This document shows positions 48,023 through 56,221 of a stretch of 64,000 nt of DNA, piece after piece (the stretch's first letter is position 1; each line of letters starts with the position of its first letter). A program made the translations under genes and the position numbers. The stretch is from Ancylobacter rudongensis (GTDB lineage Bacteria; Pseudomonadota; Alphaproteobacteria; Rhizobiales; Xanthobacteraceae). The notes below the pieces were generated by a model that was not told where the DNA came from, did no database searches, and saw nothing but the letters and a program-made list of their open reading frames with translations. The stretch covers positions 248,001 through 312,000 of the forward strand of contig NZ_FMTP01000005.1 of the NCBI RefSeq assembly GCF_900100155.1. Direction: 5' to 3'.

Positions 48023-48433
48023 ATGCCGCACATCTCCGCCGCACCCGCCACTCTTCTCCTTGCGCTCGTCGCCCTGTCTGCCGGCGGGCTGACCGCCGCG
48101 CAGGCGCGTTCAGCCGACGACCAGATGATGCGGCTGGAGCCCTCGGAGCGGATCGAGCAGGTGTGCAACACCCGCGCCATGGGCGAGGTCCAGCGCGGGC
48201 AGAAGGGCATGCACCCCGACGAACTCGTCGCCTATGCCTATCGCGATCCGGTGGTGAAGGGCGCGAAGATCAACGCGCCGGGCGCGGCGGTGCGCTCGGG
48301 CGGCACCTGGTACCACATGGCCTATGAGTGCGAGACCGCGCATGAGGGGCTTGATGTGACGCGCTTCCACTACACGCTCGGCGCGGCGATCCCGACCTCG
48401 GAATGGGGCGCCCACTACCTCGTGGGACAGTGA
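48023..48433 (+). CDS. DUF930 domain-containing exported protein
   Basis: The 136-residue protein has a signal peptide (ATLLLALVALSAGGLTAAQA) and a conserved body MRLEPSERIEQVCNTRAM, HPDELVAYAYRDP, GGTWYHMAYECET and YTLGAAIPTSEWGAHYL. Two cysteines (CNTRA, YECET) could form a disulfide. The DUF930 call rests on this pattern. No function is known; the protein should be periplasmic. It diverges from ccmC. Confidence 0.82.
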   Translation: MPHISAAPATLLLALVALSAGGLTAAQARSADDQMMRLEPSERIEQVCNTRAMGEVQRGQKGMHPDELVAYAYRDPVVKGAKINAPGAAVRSGGTWYHMAYECETAHEGLDVTRFHYTLGAAIPTSEWGAHYLVGQ

Positions 48434-48458
48434 GCGCCGCCCAAGGGCCCGCCTGCCG

Positions 48459-49976
48459 CTACCACGAATGCAGCGCCCGCAGGGTCGGGGTCTTCTTGTC
48501 GAGATGGTCGGCCATGCGGCCGAGCAGCCGGTCGAGCAGCTGGACCGCTTCCACCACCGCCGGCCCCTTGTTCAGCATGACGCATTCGGCGCGGGCGGCC
48601 ATGGCGGCGTCGGTCATCTCGCCGCGCGAGGGAATGCCGTCGCGCACCAGATCCTCCAGCACCTGCGTCGCCCAGATCGCCGGCACCGAGGCCGCCTCGC
48701 AGATCCACAAAAGCTCCTCCTGCATTTCGGCGAGGCGGGTGAAGCCGATCTCGGCGGCGAGGTCGCCGCGGGCGATCATCACGCTGAAATGGCCGAAGCG
48801 GGCGGCGCGGGCGATCAGGTCCGGCAGGTTCCGCACCGCCTCGGGGCGCTCGATCTTGGCCATCAGGCCGAGCGGGCGCGCGCGCCCGGCGCCGTGGCGG
48901 GCGATGGCGGCGTCGAGCAGGTCGAGATCTTCCGGCCGGCTGACGAAGGAATAGCCGATGACGTCGGCGCATTCGATGACGGTGGCGAGGTCGGCGTCGT
49001 CCTTGGCGGTGAGCGGGGAGAGGCCGAGCGCGGTGTCGGGCAGGTTGATGCCCTTTTCCGGCTTCAGCTTGGTGCCGCCGGGACGGGTGTGGAGGATGCG
49101 CAGGATCGCCTCGCCCTCGTGCACGCTCTCCACCACCGCCTCGACCTTGCCGTCGTCATAGCGCACGCGGTGGCCGAGCCCGAGGCGGGTGACGATTTCC
49201 GGCAGCGAGACGGCGGCGCTGAACAGGGCGGCGTCATCGACGCGGGGCTCGCCCTCGGCGACGAGGCGCAGCGTGTCGCCGGGCAGCAGCCGGCCGGTCG
49301 GCTTGTCCTTGCGCATCGGCAGCACCGCGCCGGTGCGGATCTTCGGCCCGGCAATGTCCATCAGCACCGCGATCGGGCGGCCGACCGCCTCGGCCGCGGC
49401 GCGCACATGCCGCGCCATGGCCCGCCAGGTGTCGGCGTCGTCATGGGCGCAGTTGATGCGGGCGACATCCATGCCGGCCTTCGCCAGCGCCAGCACGAAG
49501 GCCGGATCGCCACCGGCCTCGCCGGGCAGCGTGACCATGATGCGGGTATAGCGCCCCTCCGGCTCCGGGCCGAGGCTTGCCGCACTGGCCGCCTCCAGCC
49601 GGGCCTCGCCGGCGAAGAAGGCGGCGGGCTCCGGCGGCGGGAAGGGCAGGGGACGGCCAGCGCGGGCGGCCAGCGCCACCAGCACCGCGTCGAGCGTCGG
49701 CAGCACCCGGCTCTCCAGCCGGCCGAGCGAGGACAGGCCGCGCCACATCAGCTGGCGCTGCAGCGGGCGCAGCTCGTGCCGGCGCAAGGCGAGATAATGC
49801 GCGAGATTGTCGAGCGCCGCGTCCGCGCGTCGGGCCTCGCGGCGGAAGCGCTCGATCAGGGGGGCGGCCTCCTCGACCACCGCCGCCCGCAGGGACAGCA
49901 GGGTCTCGAACAGGGCGTTGTCATCGCTGACGACGTCGTCGCTGGCGGCGGAGAGGGGCGCGGTGTCGCTGTTCAT
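48459..49976 (-). CDS. Atypical pyruvate kinase lacking the C-terminal domain
   Basis: The catalytic A/B-domain core is recognisable from residue ~142: RIMVTLPGE, AGMDVARINCAHDDADTW, IAVLMDIAGPKIRTGAVL, the catalytic lysine in MAKIERPEAVRNL, the metal/substrate region SVMIARGDLAAEIGF and WATQVLEDLVRDGIPSRGEMTDAA. Two departures are visible. First, about 140 N-terminal residues form an unrelated helical segment. Second, the chain stops right after the last A-domain helix (MLNKGPAVVEAVQLLDRLL), so the C-terminal allosteric domain is missing and the usual SGETA is replaced. ATG 49976 with AGGAAA is preferred to ATG 49994. Activity as pyruvate kinase is likely but not certain. Confidence 0.82.
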   Translation of the reverse strand: MNSDTAPLSAASDDVVSDDNALFETLLSLRAAVVEEAAPLIERFRREARRADAALDNLAHYLALRRHELRPLQRQLMWRGLSSLGRLESRVLPTLDAVLVALAARAGRPLPFPPPEPAAFFAGEARLEAASAASLGPEPEGRYTRIMVTLPGEAGGDPAFVLALAKAGMDVARINCAHDDADTWRAMARHVRAAAEAVGRPIAVLMDIAGPKIRTGAVLPMRKDKPTGRLLPGDTLRLVAEGEPRVDDAALFSAAVSLPEIVTRLGLGHRVRYDDGKVEAVVESVHEGEAILRILHTRPGGTKLKPEKGINLPDTALGLSPLTAKDDADLATVIECADVIGYSFVSRPEDLDLLDAAIARHGAGRARPLGLMAKIERPEAVRNLPDLIARAARFGHFSVMIARGDLAAEIGFTRLAEMQEELLWICEAASVPAIWATQVLEDLVRDGIPSRGEMTDAAMAARAECVMLNKGPAVVEAVQLLDRLLGRMADHLDKKTPTLRALHSW

Positions 49977-50236
49977 GGCCGGGTTTCCTCGCATGGCTGC
50001 GGCACGCTAGAATGGCGCTGTTACGCGGCTGTGACCTCCGTAGTCTCCCGCAAAAGGCCGTCAAAACTTGACTCACTGGCGCGCGGCGCTTACTAGCCCC
50101 ACATCCTCGCAGACCCCGCGAGCCGATCCGCCGCCCGGCCCTTGAGGCCGGAGGTCAACGCCCGACAGCGCCATGCGCCCTCGGGCGCCGTTCGGCGTTG
50201 CGCTGTGAGCTGTGGGAAAAGGACCGGAGCGAACGC

Positions 50237-51778
50237 ATGTTCGATTCATTGACCGACCGCCTTGGCGGCATACTCGACCGGCTGAAACGACGCGGCGCCC
50301 TCACCGAGGCCGACGTGAACGAGGCCATGCGCGAGGTGCGCCGGGCCCTGATCGAGGCCGATGTCGCGCTCGACGTGGTGCGCTCCTTCACCGACAAGGT
50401 GCGCACCCGCGCCGTCGGCGCCGAGGTGATCAAGTCGGTCACACCCGGCCAGATGGTGGTGAAGATCGTCAATGACGAACTCGTCGCCATGCTGGGCTCC
50501 GACGCCAAGCCGATCGACCTCGACGCGGCCCCGCCGGTGCCGGTGCTGATGGTCGGCCTGCAGGGCTCGGGCAAGACCACCTCCACCGCCAAGATCGCCA
50601 AGCGCCTGACCGAGCGCGGCAACCGCAAGGTGCTGATGGCCTCGCTCGATACCCGCCGCCCGGCGGCGATGGAGCAGCTGGCCATGCTCGGCACGCAGGT
50701 TGGCGTCGCCACCCTGCCGATCGTTGCCGGCCAGTCCGCCGTGCAGATCGCCCGCCGCGCCATGGAAGCCGCCCGCCTCGGTGGCTATGACGTGGTGATG
50801 CTCGACACCGCCGGCCGTGTCACCCTCGACGAGGCGCTGATGGCGGAAGTGGCCGAGGTGAAGGCCGCGACCAGGCCGCATGAAGTGCTGCTCGTTGCCG
50901 ACAGCCTCACCGGCCAGGACGCGGTGAACACCGCCAAGGCGTTCGACGAGCGCGTCGGCCTCACCGGCATCGTGCTGACCCGCGCCGATGGCGACGGGCG
51001 CGGCGGTGCCGCCCTTTCCATGCGCGCCGTTACCGGCAAGCCGATCAAGCTGCTCGGCACCGGCGAAAAGATGGACGCGCTGGAGGATTTCGATCCCCGC
51101 CGCGTCGCCGGCCGCATCCTCGGCATGGGCGATGTCGTCTCGCTGGTCGAGAAGGCGGTCGAGAACATCGACGCCGAAAAGGCGATGGCCGCGGCCGATC
51201 GCATGCGCAAGGGGCAGTTCGACCTCGACGATCTGCGCATGCAGCTGGACCAGATGGAAAAGCTCGGCGGCCTTGGCGGGCTGATGGGCATGCTGCCCGG
51301 CGTCGGCAAGATGAAGAACCAGCTGGCCGCCTCCGGCATGAATGACGGGGTGCTGAAGCGCCAGAAGGCCATCATCGATTCGATGACCAAGAAGGAGCGG
51401 CGCAACCCGAAGTTGCTCGACGGCTCCCGTCGCAAGCGCATCGCCAGCGGCTCCGGCACCAAGGTCGAGGACGTCAACCGGCTGATGAAGATGCACCGCC
51501 AGATGGCGGACATGATGAAGGCGATGGGCGCCCCCGGCGCCAAGCGCGGCCCGATGGCGGGCCTTGCCTCCATGTTCGGCCTCGGTGGCGGCGGCGGCAT
51601 GCCGAGTCCCGACCAGCTGAAGCAGATGGCCGAGAAGATGCCCGGTGGGCTCGGCGGTGGCGGCCTGCCGCCGAATTTCCCCGGCAACATGCCCGGCCTT
51701 CCCGGCGGGCTGCCGGGGCTGGGAAACAAGCCGGGCGGGCTTCCGGGCCTGCCGGGCTTTCCGGGAAAGAAGAAGTGA
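50237..51778 (+). CDS. ffh: Signal recognition particle protein Ffh
   Basis: Ffh binds SRP RNA and signal sequences and targets membrane proteins co-translationally. The 513-residue product has the N domain (MFDSLTDRLGGILDRLKRRG), G-domain motifs GLQGSGKTTSTAK, DTRRPAAMEQL, DTAGRV and TRADGDGRGG, and a methionine-rich M domain with SGSGTKVEDVNRLMK and QMADMMKAMG, ending in a Gly/Pro/Leu-rich tail. ATG 50237 is the family start. It leads ffh-rpsP-rimM-trmD-rplS. Confidence 0.97.
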   Translation: MFDSLTDRLGGILDRLKRRGALTEADVNEAMREVRRALIEADVALDVVRSFTDKVRTRAVGAEVIKSVTPGQMVVKIVNDELVAMLGSDAKPIDLDAAPPVPVLMVGLQGSGKTTSTAKIAKRLTERGNRKVLMASLDTRRPAAMEQLAMLGTQVGVATLPIVAGQSAVQIARRAMEAARLGGYDVVMLDTAGRVTLDEALMAEVAEVKAATRPHEVLLVADSLTGQDAVNTAKAFDERVGLTGIVLTRADGDGRGGAALSMRAVTGKPIKLLGTGEKMDALEDFDPRRVAGRILGMGDVVSLVEKAVENIDAEKAMAAADRMRKGQFDLDDLRMQLDQMEKLGGLGGLMGMLPGVGKMKNQLAASGMNDGVLKRQKAIIDSMTKKERRNPKLLDGSRRKRIASGSGTKVEDVNRLMKMHRQMADMMKAMGAPGAKRGPMAGLASMFGLGGGGGMPSPDQLKQMAEKMPGGLGGGGLPPNFPGNMPGLPGGLPGLGNKPGGLPGLPGFPGKKK

Positions 51779-51802
51779 CGGCCCGATGACCTGACCCCCT
51801 TG

Positions 51803-51912
51803 CCGTCATCCCGGACGGCGCCTCAAGCGCCGATCCGGGATCGTTCTCCGCGCCTCAGGCGCCAAACGATCCCGGATCGGCGTTCGCTGCGCTCTCTTCG
51901 TCCGGGATGACG
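51803..51912. repeat. Dispersed palindromic repeat, family B copy 4 (ffh-rpsP spacer)
   Basis: The 110-bp element starts CCGTCATCCCGGACGGCG and ends CCGGGATGACG, with internal GATCCGGGATCG and AACGATCCCGGATCGG arms. The two halves are inverted, so it can form a long stem. It occupies most of the 176-bp spacer. Confidence 0.85.
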
Positions 51913-51954
51913 ACAGACACCAACCGACGAAACTGACACCAAAGGAAGAAAGAC

Positions 51955-52329
51955 ATGTCCCTCAAGATCCGTCTCGCCCGTGGCGGCGCCAAGAAGCGTC
52001 CCTATTACCGCATCGTCGTCGCCGATTCGCGCTCCCCGCGCGATGGCCGCTTCATCGAGAAGATCGGCACCTTCGATCCGCTGAAGCCCAAGGATGCGGC
52101 CGACCGCTTCACCCTCGACGTCGAGAAGGCCAAGGCCTGGCTCGCCAAGGGCGCCCAGCCGACCGACCGCGTCGCCCGCTTCCTCGACAGCCTCGAGCTG
52201 GTGAAGCGCGCCGCCCGCAACAACCCGGAGAAGGCCGTCCCCGGCAAGAAGGCGCAGGAGCGCGCCGCCGAAGCCGCCAAGGCCGCCGAAGCCGCTGCCG
52301 CCGCCGCTGCGGCTCCCTCGGCCGAGTGA
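51955..52329 (+). CDS. rpsP: 30S ribosomal protein S16
   Basis: The 124-residue protein has the S16 core [60 protein letters not shown], then an Ala/Glu/Lys-rich tail (about residues 95-124) common in Alphaproteobacteria. AAAGGAAGAAAGAC precedes the ATG. Confidence 0.98.
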   Translation: MSLKIRLARGGAKKRPYYRIVVADSRSPRDGRFIEKIGTFDPLKPKDAADRFTLDVEKAKAWLAKGAQPTDRVARFLDSLELVKRAARNNPEKAVPGKKAQERAAEAAKAAEAAAAAAAAPSAE

Positions 52330-52347
52330 GGCCCCGCCCCGGTAGGT

Positions 52348-52367
52348 GTCGACCCTTGAGGGTCGAC
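52348..52367 (+). terminator. Perfect hairpin after rpsP
   Basis: GTCGACCC-TTGA-GGGTCGAC forms an 8-bp stem with a 4-nt loop 19 bp after the rpsP stop; GGCGGCTTTT follows shortly after. It could be an attenuator or RNA processing site inside the operon. Confidence 0.55.
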
Positions 52368-52389
52368 GCCTTCGGCGGCTTTTAGGCTG

Positions 52390-52495
52390 GGTCCCGGATC
52401 GGCGCCGCGCTGCGCGCGTCTTGTCCGGGAAACGGTATGTGAGACTGTGTCCCGGACCAGCGACGCCGCAGGCGGAGCGCCGATCCGGGACCCAG
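52390..52495. repeat. Dispersed palindromic repeat, family B copy 5 (rpsP-rimM spacer)
   Basis: GGTCCCGGATCGGCGCCGC and TTGTCCGGGAAAC on the left, and GTCCCGGACCAGCG and CGCCGATCCGGGACCC on the right, are arranged as inverted arms. The modules match copies 3 and 7. Confidence 0.85.
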
Positions 52496-52541
52496 GAAAG
52501 GCTGCGCCGCAGGCGCTTTGATGATCTGCCGCGAGACCGCT

Positions 52542-53084
52542 ATGCCCCATGACCGTGTTCTGCTCGCCCGCATCGGCGCCCCGCATGGGGTGCGCGGCGA
52601 GGTGCGGCTGTTCATCTTCGCCGCCGATCCGGCCGCGCTGCAGGACTATGCGCCGCTGACCGACGAGGCGGGGACGCGGACCTTCCGCATCAAGACGCTG
52701 CGGCCGGCGAAAGACCATTTCGTCGCCCGGCTGGAAGGTGTCGACAGCCGCGAGGCGGCCGAGGCGCTGACCAATCAGGGCGTCTATGTCGCCCGCGACC
52801 TGCTGCCCGAGCCGGACGAGGAAGATGATTTCTACCAGGCCGACCTGATCGGGCTGGCCGCCTTCACAAGCGAGGGCGCGCCGTTCGGCAAGGTGGTGGC
52901 GGTGCATGATTTTGGCGCCGGCGACATTCTCGAAATCGCCCCGGAAGCCGGGGGCAAAACGCTCATGCTGCCCTTCACCAAGGCGGTGGTGCCCAGCGTC
53001 GACCTCAAGGCCGGCCGCCTCACCGTCGAGCCCGGCGAATGGGCGCGCGAGGAAGCCCCGCCGCCGGAGGCGGACCAGGGCTGA
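52542..53084 (+). CDS. rimM: Ribosome maturation factor RimM
   Basis: RimM binds S19 and aids 30S head maturation. The 180-residue protein has RVLLARIGAPHGVRGEVRLF, FVARLEGVDSREAAEALTNQ and the PRC-barrel half DLIGLAAFTSEGAPFGKVVAVHDFGAGD, LLPFTKAVVP. ATG 52542 is preferred because the conserved sequence begins five residues later; ATG 52521 is the alternative. Neither has a strong ribosome-binding site. Confidence 0.95.
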   Translation: MPHDRVLLARIGAPHGVRGEVRLFIFAADPAALQDYAPLTDEAGTRTFRIKTLRPAKDHFVARLEGVDSREAAEALTNQGVYVARDLLPEPDEEDDFYQADLIGLAAFTSEGAPFGKVVAVHDFGAGDILEIAPEAGGKTLMLPFTKAVVPSVDLKAGRLTVEPGEWAREEAPPPEADQG

Positions 53085-53138
53085 CGGGCGATCGGGACGG
53101 GTCGGGGAGGGCTCCTCCGGTCCGGGTTTGGAATATCT

Positions 53139-53226
53139 CGTCATCCCGGCCGAGCGCAGCGAGAGCCGGGATCGCTCTTCAACGGCGCGCGCTCCCGGAT
53201 CGGCCTGACGGCCGTCCGGAATGACG
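53139..53226. repeat. Dispersed palindromic repeat, family B copy 6 (rimM-trmD spacer)
   Basis: CGTCATCCCGGCCGAGCGC, GAGAGCCGGGATCGCTC, CTCCCGGATCGGCC and GCCGTCCGGAATGACGGCC form inverted arms. It is the third family B element in successive spacers of this operon. Confidence 0.8.
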
Positions 53227-53263
53227 GCCTGACGACGTTGGCCTCCGGATCGGAACCCCTGCC

Positions 53264-53983
53264 ATGTGGCGCGCCTCCCTCGTCACCATCTTTCCCGACA
53301 TGTTTCCCGGCCCGCTTGGTCTCTCGTTGGCCGGCCGGGCGCTGGCGCAGGGCGCCTGGGGACTTGAGACGGTGGACCCGCGCGCGCACGCCACCGACCG
53401 CCACCGATCGGTCGACGACACGCCGGCCGGCGGCGGGCCGGGCATGGTGATGCGGGTCGACGTGCTGGCCCGCGCGGTGGATGCCGCCGCCCCGGCCGGC
53501 GACACCCGCCCGCGCCTGCTGATGACCCCGCGCGGCGCGCCGCTGACCCAGCAACGCGTGCGCGAGCTCAGCGCGGGGGAGGGCGTGGTCATCGTCTGCG
53601 GCCGCTTCGAGGGGGTGGACGACCGGCTCATTGCCGCGCGCGGGCTGGAGGAGGTGTCGGTCGGCGACGTGGTGCTCTCGGGCGGGGAGATCGGCGCGCT
53701 GGTGTTGCTCGACGCCTGCGTGCGGCTGCTGCCGGGGGTGATGGGACACCCGGAATCGGGCACCGAGGAGAGCTTTTCCGCCGGCCTGCTGGAATATCCC
53801 CAGTACACCCGCCCGCAGAGCTTCGAGGGGCTGGAGATTCCGGCGGTCCTCACCAGCGGCGACCATGCCAAGGTCGCCCGCTGGCGGCGGGAGCAGGCGG
53901 AGGCCGCCACACGGGAGCGACGGCCGGACCTGTGGGCGGCCTATCGCGCCGCGCATGACGGTCCTGCGACGAAGGGGGAATGA
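53264..53983 (+). CDS. trmD: tRNA (guanine37-N1)-methyltransferase
   Basis: TrmD methylates G37 of tRNAs next to the anticodon and prevents +1 frameshifts. The 239-residue SPOUT protein has [38 protein letters not shown], the knot region [36 protein letters not shown] and [19 protein letters not shown] 53264 gives the standard length. Confidence 0.97.
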   Translation: MWRASLVTIFPDMFPGPLGLSLAGRALAQGAWGLETVDPRAHATDRHRSVDDTPAGGGPGMVMRVDVLARAVDAAAPAGDTRPRLLMTPRGAPLTQQRVRELSAGEGVVIVCGRFEGVDDRLIAARGLEEVSVGDVVLSGGEIGALVLLDACVRLLPGVMGHPESGTEESFSAGLLEYPQYTRPQSFEGLEIPAVLTSGDHAKVARWRREQAEAATRERRPDLWAAYRAAHDGPATKGE

Positions 53984-54094
53984 CAAACCCTCCGCTTTCG
54001 CGTATAGGGCGCGCCGTCACTACCAACTGACAACAGCAAGATGCGGGCGGCCGGGTTCTGACATGCCCTGACCGATCCTGCCTGAGGTGATAAC

Positions 54095-54514
54095 ATGGTC
54101 GATATTATTCGCGAGCTCGACATCGAGCAGGCCGCCAAGCTCGCCGAGCTGCGCGCCATCCCCGACTTCCAGCCGGGCGACACCGTCATCGTCAATGTGA
54201 AGGTGAAGGAAGGCGAGCGCACCCGCGTGCAGGCCTATGAGGGCGTCGTGATCGCCCGCAATGGCGGCGGCATCAATGAGAGCTTCACCGTTCGCAAGAT
54301 CTCCTATGGTGAAGGCGTCGAGCGCGTGTTCCCGCTCTATTCGCCGAACATTGACAGCCTGAAGGTTGTCCGTCGCGGCAAGGTCCGCCGCGCCAAGCTG
54401 TATTACCTGCGCGACCGTCGCGGCAAGTCGGCCCGTATCGCCGAGCGCCAGGACAAGAACGCCGGCAGCCGCAAGAAGGGCCCGGCGACGACCCCGGCCG
54501 CTGCCGCCGAGTGA
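54095..54514 (+). CDS. rplS: 50S ribosomal protein L19
   Basis: The 139-residue protein has [60 protein letters not shown] and [21 protein letters not shown] Lys/Ala-rich tail extends about 15 residues beyond the E. coli form. It closes the rpsP-rimM-trmD-rplS group and is followed by a strong terminator. Confidence 0.98.
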   Translation: MVDIIRELDIEQAAKLAELRAIPDFQPGDTVIVNVKVKEGERTRVQAYEGVVIARNGGGINESFTVRKISYGEGVERVFPLYSPNIDSLKVVRRGKVRRAKLYYLRDRRGKSARIAERQDKNAGSRKKGPATTPAAAAE

Positions 54515-54555
54515 ATTCCGGCCCCGGCTCCGGCCGGGACTGTCAGACGACGTTC

Positions 54556-54583
54556 AGGGCGGCTTCGGCCGCCCTTTTCTTTT
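54556..54583 (+). terminator. Strong intrinsic terminator after rplS
   Basis: An 8-bp stem AGGGCGGC / GCCGCCCT is capped by the stable tetraloop TTCG and followed by TTTCTTTT. It ends 12 bp before the stop of the convergent dipeptidase gene. Confidence 0.93.
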
Positions 54584-54594
54584 GTCCGCCGGGC

Positions 54595-55350
54595 TCAGGG
54601 GCCGCCCGTCACCGGGAAGTCGAAATACGTGCCGGGAAACGGCTCGCCCGCCAGCGTGTAGTGCCACCATTCCTCGGCGTAGGGCGTGAAGCCGTGGCGC
54701 TGCATCAGCGTCTTAAGCGTCTCCCGGTTGGTGGTGGCCTCCGCCGGAATGCCGGCGGCGCCATGATGGGCGCGCACATCGAAGCAATCATAGCCGGTGC
54801 CGAAATCGAGCGTGGCGTCGTCAAAGCGCTCGCCCATCGGCAGGGCGCAGTCGGCGAGCGGTTCGCCGGGCGCCCAGGGGGGCGCCGGCTTCTGGTCGAG
54901 CCGTACGATGGCGAGATCGACCGTGCTGCCCCGGCTGTGGCCGGACTTCTCGGCGATGTAGCCGCGCGCGAACAATTCGGTCTTGGGCACGCGGGGATAG
55001 AATTCCGGCTTCATCGCCTCGTCGCCAAGGTCCCTGGCCCAGGCGACGAAATCGGCGACGGCCTGCGCCGGGCGGTAGCAGTCATAGACCCTGAGGCCGA
55101 GCCCCTGCGCGGCCAGTTCGCGCGCCGCTGCCGCCAGCGCCTCTGCCGCCTGCCGCGTCAGGATGCATTCGGGCGCGGCATAGGCGGCGATGGGACGGCC
55201 GACGAAATTATGCGGGCCGGCATAGCGTATGTCGTACTGGATGGTGGGGGCGACCTCCCGCAGCCGGACGAAGCCCACGGGGAGATCGGCGCTGCGGACG
55301 GCGGCCGGCGCCGCCACGAGCGCGAGTGTCAGCAGGACAGTCCTGAGCAT
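54595..55350 (-). CDS. Exported D-alanyl-D-alanine dipeptidase (VanX/DdpX family)
   Basis: The 251-residue protein has a signal peptide (LRTVLLTLALVAAPAAVRSAD) and an M15-type zinc peptidase domain: VYDCYRPAQAVADFVAWA, the zinc ligands in EKSGHSRGSTVDLAIV (H, D) and EEWWHYTL (E base, H ligand), with MGERFDDAT and GYDCFD between. It would cleave D-Ala-D-Ala in the periplasm for wall recycling. No van regulators or ligases are nearby, so glycopeptide resistance is not implied. ATG 55350 was chosen for the signal peptide. Confidence 0.92.
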   Translation of the reverse strand: MLRTVLLTLALVAAPAAVRSADLPVGFVRLREVAPTIQYDIRYAGPHNFVGRPIAAYAAPECILTRQAAEALAAAARELAAQGLGLRVYDCYRPAQAVADFVAWARDLGDEAMKPEFYPRVPKTELFARGYIAEKSGHSRGSTVDLAIVRLDQKPAPPWAPGEPLADCALPMGERFDDATLDFGTGYDCFDVRAHHGAAGIPAEATTNRETLKTLMQRHGFTPYAEEWWHYTLAGEPFPGTYFDFPVTGGP

Positions 55351-55463
55351 CGCCTGAACCTTGATCGGGACAACGCCCGCGGATGTGCCATCGGCGATCG
55401 GGCCTGTCCAGAGGAGGACCGTCGACGGCGCACCTCTATACGGGAAGCGCCGGGCAGGGGCGC

Positions 55464-55706
55464 TCAGCAATCCTTGATGTGCAGCACGCGGGTATTGGTC
55501 TGCTGCTCGACCAGGATCGTGCCGTCGCCGAGCATGGCGGCCTGCATCACGGTGGCGAAGTCCGGCTTGCGCAGGGGGCAGGTAATGAGTTGCCGGCGCT
55601 CGGCCTTCGCGACCTCCTGCGGCTTCACATCCGTACGGTTCCCCGCCTCGACGGCGGCGAAAGTGGCAAATGTTGCGGCGATCAAGGCGATGTCGGACAG
55701 GCGCAT
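55464..55706 (-). CDS. Small exported hypothetical protein (80 aa)
   Basis: The product starts with a probable signal sequence (LSDIALIAATFATFAAVEAG) and has a short mature part with QLITCPLRKPDFATVMQAA, MLGDGTILVEQQTNTRVLHI and a terminal cysteine. Two cysteines may pair. A GGGAG ribosome-binding site precedes ATG 55706. No family was recognised. It lies upstream of the dipeptidase gene on the same strand. Confidence 0.6.
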   Translation of the reverse strand: MRLSDIALIAATFATFAAVEAGNRTDVKPQEVAKAERRQLITCPLRKPDFATVMQAAMLGDGTILVEQQTNTRVLHIKDC

Positions 55707-56221
55707 CGTAAGCTCCCTTCGCCAAATCAGCTTAGCGCGCTGGATGAAGCGCCGCCACATCAAAGGTAAAAAACCAGGAAGTTACGTCCATGCGCTGATT
55801 TTATCCTGATTTTACTATGTAATACATTATTCCAGTCGCGATACCGGGCGTTTGCGCGTCACGCAGTCGTGCGGCAGCGGAGGGCGGGACGTGGGGCGGC
55901 GGTGATTGTTTGCCGCGCGTAGACTTGCTAGAAGGGTTCCATGATGGCGCATGGCACACCGATGACGGTTACCTGCGGCGCGACGGCTGCGTCGGCGCCC
56001 GGTGCCGCGCGCCCGGAGGCACGCCGCCGCCTGCCCACCACCATCGGTTTCGCCGCCGTGCCGGATCATGTCCGCCTGCCGGCGCGCTTTTTCGGACGCT
56101 TCACCGCCTGCGCGGTCGCCGGGCTTAGCTGAGCGCTGCCCGGAGCCGGAGCCTTCGGGCTTTGCGCTCCCGGCCGCGCTGCTGCCCCGCCCCTGTTTTC
56201 CTCTTCCCAAGAGACGCCCAG
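55707..56221. other. 515-bp region upstream of leuC
   Basis: The first part (55740-55840) is AT-rich (TTTTATCCTGATTTTACTATG) and may hold promoters for either side. A plus-strand open frame 55941-56132 (63 codons, MMAHGTPMTVTC...) has reasonable codon bias, but no family resemblance and no leucine run that would suggest a leu leader peptide. It was not called as a gene. Confidence 0.4.

Noticed and set aside
54595-55350. VanX-like dipeptidase considered as a glycopeptide-resistance determinant
   Set aside because: No vanR/S/H/A-type neighbours; it has a signal peptide, and exported homologues are common in Gram-negative wall recycling.
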